DNA from: Bacteroidota bacterium
Lineage (GTDB): Bacteria > Bacteroidota > Ignavibacteria > Ignavibacteriales > Melioribacteraceae
Assembly: GCA_023381535.1 (NCBI GenBank)
Contig: JAMCSN010000236.1
Coordinates: 15,401 to 79,400 of the forward strand
DNA length: 64,000 bases
Direction of reading: 5' to 3'
Shown: one piece after another, positions 60,627-64,000 of the stretch
How positions within the stretch are numbered: position 1 is the first letter of the stretch
Layout: each line of letters opens with the position of its first letter
The notes under the pieces: generated by a model
What the model saw: only the letters and a program-made list of their open reading frames with translations
What the model was told of the DNA's origin: nothing
Databases searched by the model: none
Translations under genes and position numbers: made by a program

Positions 60627-63600
60627 ATGAGAAACAGATATACGCTATCTGCATTGTTTCTGTTCTTCACGAGTTTACTATTGGCGCAAACACCAGTTCA
60701 TCCTGTAAACGGTAGTACAATTGTTAAGTCTACTTCCACAACAAATTTAACTGTCTCGTGGACTGCATTCGGTTCCGCAACAACTTACGATTACGAATTC
60801 CAAATTGACAGTACGGGATGGTCTGCGCTAATTAACACAGCAACTACTAGTTTCACAATTCCGTATGCAAGTTTGGCAATCGGAAATGTTGTAACGTGGA
60901 GAGTAAGAGACAACAATACCGGTGTTCCCGGACTTTTCACGAACTACAATTTTACAATTGGGCCAAATCCAACGCCTACTCCATTAGATGCTGCTACCGG
61001 CGTAGCTCAATCTACAGCTTCTGTGTCTTGGACAGCGTTTGATGAAGGCGGATGGGGTAATGGAAATTATGATGTTGATTTTGCAACAGACGCTGGCTTC
61101 ACTTCAATTGTTGCTTCTGCTGTAAATACAGCATCAACAAGTTTGGCTTTGCCGGCTCTTGCATTCAATACAACATACTACTGGAGGGTGAGAGATACCG
61201 ACACAGATGGTGCCGGGACTGACGGTTCATGGTTCACATTTTCATTTACTACCATAAGTGCACCGCCAACACTTTCATCTCCTGCAAACGGTTTGTTGGG
61301 AGTTGATGCATCAGTTAATATTACTTTCAATTGGAATTCTGTAACAGGTGCAAATCTTTATCAACTTGAAGTTGATAGCGATCCGTTATTTGGTGCACCT
61401 CTTGTTTCTACAACAACTGCATCAACAACCGCTAACGACGGTGGAGTATTACTCTCTGGGGTAGTTTACTATTGGAGAGTTAGATCGTCAAACAATGGCG
61501 GTACCTCTTGGAGTAATTGGTCTTCATCATGGAATTTCACGACTGAATTTTTAGCTTCTCCGATAAATCTCTCGGTTGGCGTTTCTATTGTTCCTACATT
61601 TGATTGGTTAGATGTAACAGGCGCAACAGGCTATACTTTGGAAATAGCGTCAGATAATGCTTTTACGAATATTGTATTAACGCAAGCTACTGTTTCTTCA
61701 AATTATACGTTAACGGCAGCACAGGCATTAGTAAATGGCGTTACATATTATTGGAGAGTAACTTCAAATAATGCGGTACCTGTTGTTTCCGGTACTTGGA
61801 CATTTATGGTTGTTCAACCTGCGGTACCATATTTAACAAATCCGTCAAACGGTAGTACAATAATCGGCAATACAATTTATTTCTCATGGTATGTAACAGG
61901 TTTATCTGCAACTAATTTTGTTTTAGAGATTGATGATGCTACAGACTTTACAACTCCAATTCAGACATTCACTGGGCTGACTTCTTCTTATTATAGCTGG
62001 ATTTATTCCGGGCTGACACCGGGAAGCACCTACTACTGGAGAGTAACATCAAAAACAAGTGGGGGAGTAACAGTAAATTATTCTTCTACGTGGTCATTTG
62101 TTGCGCCAGGTATGCCTACCGTCTATCCGTCGTACCCAATTGGTGGAGTAACCGTTTATACAACGGCACCTTCATTATACTATTATACTGGTACTTATTA
62201 TAATGGTCAGTATGAGGTTAGATACGCCACGAACTCTTCTGTAGATGGAAGTGGAATGTTGAACGATATTTCAGCAACAAGTTTGGCATTAACGAGTAAC
62301 TTGTATGTTACATTACCAACACTCACTGCTGGCTCTACATATTACTGGCAAGTTAGAAGTTCAAACGGCGTTAATACTTCAGCATGGTCAAGTGTTCAAA
62401 GTTTTGTTGTGTACAGCTCAACACCCGCAGCTCCAGTTGTACCATATTTATCTTGGCCGATAGGCGGTGCAACAGTATATGCTAATCCACCAAGTTTTTA
62501 TTGGTATTTAGGAACATACTCAACCGGATTAGAATTTTATTTTGAATATGATGATAATTCCGGAATGGGTTCACCAAATGGAAACTCCGGATGGATTACC
62601 AGTTTGTATTACACATTACCTTCGAGTTTAACTTCAGGTACATGGTACTGGCATGTTAAATCGAGATTAGCAGCTCCGCCAAATACGGAATCAGCTTGGT
62701 CAACAACAGAGAGTTTTGTTATTCCGGCATCAACGAGTACAGTTCCAACGCCAACTCCAACGTCACCAATTGGTGGTGCAACCATTTACGTACTCAACCC
62801 AACGTTAAGTTATTATGCGTATTCGGCATCGGCATTGGAATATCAAATAAATTATTCAGCGTGGCCAAGTACAGATGTTAATGGAGTATTGGATGTAGCT
62901 AATACAAATTCACTGTGGACGTCTAGCACAAGTTATCCATTAAGCGGTCTTACACCGGGAGTAACATATTACTGGCAAGTAAGAGCTCGCTTAGCTGCCA
63001 CACCAGCATCAGTATCCAACTGGTCAACAGTAGCAACATTTACAACCGCCGCCGGAGCGTTTGCTGTGGTGCCATTAATTGGCAGTCCCAACAACGGTCA
63101 ATCGATAAATAATACAGCAGCCGTTCTGTCGTGGATAATTCCTACACAGAGTTCTTCGCCATTAACATACAATGTAGAATACGCAAGCAAACCTGACATG
63201 AGCGATGCATCAAGAATCAGTAATGTAAGACAGCCATTTCATCAGGTAAGCGGACTAAATCCGAACACGACTTACTATTGGAGAGTTTCTTCCGCCAATG
63301 CGAATGGCACAAGCAATTATTCTTCAACCGGTGTATTCAAAACAAATAGTGTTACAGATGTACCAAATGAGCAGGTTATACCGACTGCTTATGAGCTATC
63401 ACAAAACTATCCGAATCCATTTAACCCAACTACCAACATAACTTATTCGTTGCCTCAGAATTCATTTGTAACGATTAAGATTTACGACATGTTGGGCAGG
63501 GAAGTGAAGACACTCATTAACGGTGAAATGATTTCGGGTGTTCACTCTGTTGAATGGAAAGGGGACAACCAATTCGGCGATTTGGTTGCAAGCGGTACTT

Positions 63601-63662
63601 ACATCTACCGGATTACAGCCGGTGATTTTGTTGCAACTAAAAAAATGGTATTACTTAAATAA
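60627..63662 (+). CDS. Giant T9SS-secreted Fn3-repeat protein
   Basis: 1011 residues from the ATG at 60627, fixed by the conserved leader; the open frame extends 26 codons further up without a start signal. Signal peptide 1-20 (ending LLLAQ). The chain is a series of fibronectin-III-like modules (repeated YYWRVR), with no beta-helix. Residues ~405 to the end align module by module with the C-terminal half of the upstream giant gene, including three (Y/W/S)PIGGxT modules, and end in a T9SS sorting domain (QNYPNPFNPTTNI, IYDMLGREVKTL, KKMVLLK). Probably a surface protein sharing its stalk with its neighbour. Confidence 0.92.
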   Translation: MRNRYTLSALFLFFTSLLLAQTPVHPVNGSTIVKSTSTTNLTVSWTAFGSATTYDYEFQIDSTGWSALINTATTSFTIPYASLAIGNVVTWRVRDNNTGVPGLFTNYNFTIGPNPTPTPLDAATGVAQSTASVSWTAFDEGGWGNGNYDVDFATDAGFTSIVASAVNTASTSLALPALAFNTTYYWRVRDTDTDGAGTDGSWFTFSFTTISAPPTLSSPANGLLGVDASVNITFNWNSVTGANLYQLEVDSDPLFGAPLVSTTTASTTANDGGVLLSGVVYYWRVRSSNNGGTSWSNWSSSWNFTTEFLASPINLSVGVSIVPTFDWLDVTGATGYTLEIASDNAFTNIVLTQATVSSNYTLTAAQALVNGVTYYWRVTSNNAVPVVSGTWTFMVVQPAVPYLTNPSNGSTIIGNTIYFSWYVTGLSATNFVLEIDDATDFTTPIQTFTGLTSSYYSWIYSGLTPGSTYYWRVTSKTSGGVTVNYSSTWSFVAPGMPTVYPSYPIGGVTVYTTAPSLYYYTGTYYNGQYEVRYATNSSVDGSGMLNDISATSLALTSNLYVTLPTLTAGSTYYWQVRSSNGVNTSAWSSVQSFVVYSSTPAAPVVPYLSWPIGGATVYANPPSFYWYLGTYSTGLEFYFEYDDNSGMGSPNGNSGWITSLYYTLPSSLTSGTWYWHVKSRLAAPPNTESAWSTTESFVIPASTSTVPTPTPTSPIGGATIYVLNPTLSYYAYSASALEYQINYSAWPSTDVNGVLDVANTNSLWTSSTSYPLSGLTPGVTYYWQVRARLAATPASVSNWSTVATFTTAAGAFAVVPLIGSPNNGQSINNTAAVLSWIIPTQSSSPLTYNVEYASKPDMSDASRISNVRQPFHQVSGLNPNTTYYWRVSSANANGTSNYSSTGVFKTNSVTDVPNEQVIPTAYELSQNYPNPFNPTTNITYSLPQNSFVTIKIYDMLGREVKTLINGEMISGVHSVEWKGDNQFGDLVASGTYIYRITAGDFVATKKMVLLK

Positions 63663-63709
63663 CATTTAATACTAAGTGATAACTCATAACAGAGGAAAAG
63701 AGGTTTGAC

Positions 63710-63802
63710 ATGAAAAAGATAATTGCACCGCTGTTTGTTGCATTCATACTAGTTGTTATAGCTCTCGCATTGTATGCATGTCATCAGGCATATTTTTCCT
63801 GA
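63710..63802 (+). CDS. Hydrophobic micropeptide, T9SS-array family, copy 3
   Basis: A 30-residue frame starting MKKIIAPLFVAFILVVIA and ending LALYACHQAYFS, preceded by AGAGGAAAAGAGG. It follows the second giant gene by 47 bases and is closed by a hairpin terminator. The shared tail with copy 2 is encoded with different synonymous codons. Family not recognised. Confidence 0.8.
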   Translation: MKKIIAPLFVAFILVVIALALYACHQAYFS

Positions 63803-63835
63803 TGCTGGTGAATACATTTTGATTGCATGAAATCG

Positions 63836-63870
63836 AAAAAGGTCATCCCGACAAGTCGGGATGGCCTTTT
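63836..63870 (+). terminator. Rho-independent terminator of array unit 3
   Basis: AAAAGGTCATCCCGAC and GTCGGGATGGCCTTTT form a ~15-bp stem with loop AA and a short T-run. The remaining ~130 bases to the window end show no gene. Confidence 0.9.
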
Positions 63871-64000
63871 CTACCCATTGCCTCATAATAAAATCTGACT
63901 ATTGTAATATTAAAAAGAACATTAGGTGACTAAATATTATAGCGAACAAAATAAAGGAAGCGCAGAGAAATAATCAACGTACGGCAATAGTAGAACATAA

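Overview
The window looks like chromosomal DNA of a Bacteroidota/Chlorobiota-group bacterium, most likely an Ignavibacteria-type organism. This is inferred from moderate-to-low GC; two very large secreted proteins ending in a type IX secretion (T9SS) C-terminal sorting domain of the QNYPNPFNPTT / YDMLGREVKTL kind; a short (286 aa) RpoD/SigA housekeeping sigma factor; and a histone-H1-like basic protein. No rRNA, tRNA, CRISPR array or transposase was seen.

Region by region. 60-5740 (- strand): a surface-polymer operon (response regulator, HEAT-repeat membrane protein, family 2 glycosyltransferase, LtaS-like sulfatase-fold enzyme). 5.8-17 kb: aldehyde dehydrogenase, a YgiT/DUF4258 toxin-antitoxin pair bracketed by hairpins, secreted prolyl oligopeptidase, glutamate dehydrogenase, and an overlapping pair of large PEP/pyruvate-binding (ATP-grasp) proteins, the second ending in a nucleotidyltransferase. 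17-27 kb: phosphoesterase, class V aminotransferase, secreted hydrolase, RpoD, an ECF sigma factor, a secreted YHS protein, a TPR protein, and a four-gene operon hisA / cyclic-nucleotide-binding / universal stress / eIF2B-like. 26.8-35 kb: BioY, a membrane Fe-S oxidoreductase, histone-like protein, CapA, an MFS exporter, DusB, Apt, RsmI. 35-40.4 kb: lysine 6-aminotransferase and an antiquitin-type dehydrogenase (lysine catabolism), then PdxJ with a DUF559 cassette inserted in frame upstream.

40.4-44.7 kb is an accessory hotspot: orphan HicB, LysE exporter, a DNA methyltransferase fused to a restriction-nuclease-like domain, an MntA/HepT (MNT-HEPN) module, ArfB between short direct repeats, and a broken second lysE 3' end. 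45-56 kb: a peptide-use cluster (OPT transporter, PqqD-like protein, PepD, MFS), an M29 aminopeptidase, UvrD/PcrA helicase and a phosphofructokinase with a pyrophosphate-type active site.

The most unusual part is 56.3-63.9 kb. Here a unit is repeated three times: a conserved leader ending AGAGGGTGCTT directly before ATG, a giant T9SS-secreted protein, a 29-30 aa hydrophobic micropeptide (two copies end in ALYACHQAYFS), and a hairpin terminator. The first unit has lost its large gene. The micropeptide family is too short for routine gene calling, is conserved through synonymous changes, and I do not recognise it.
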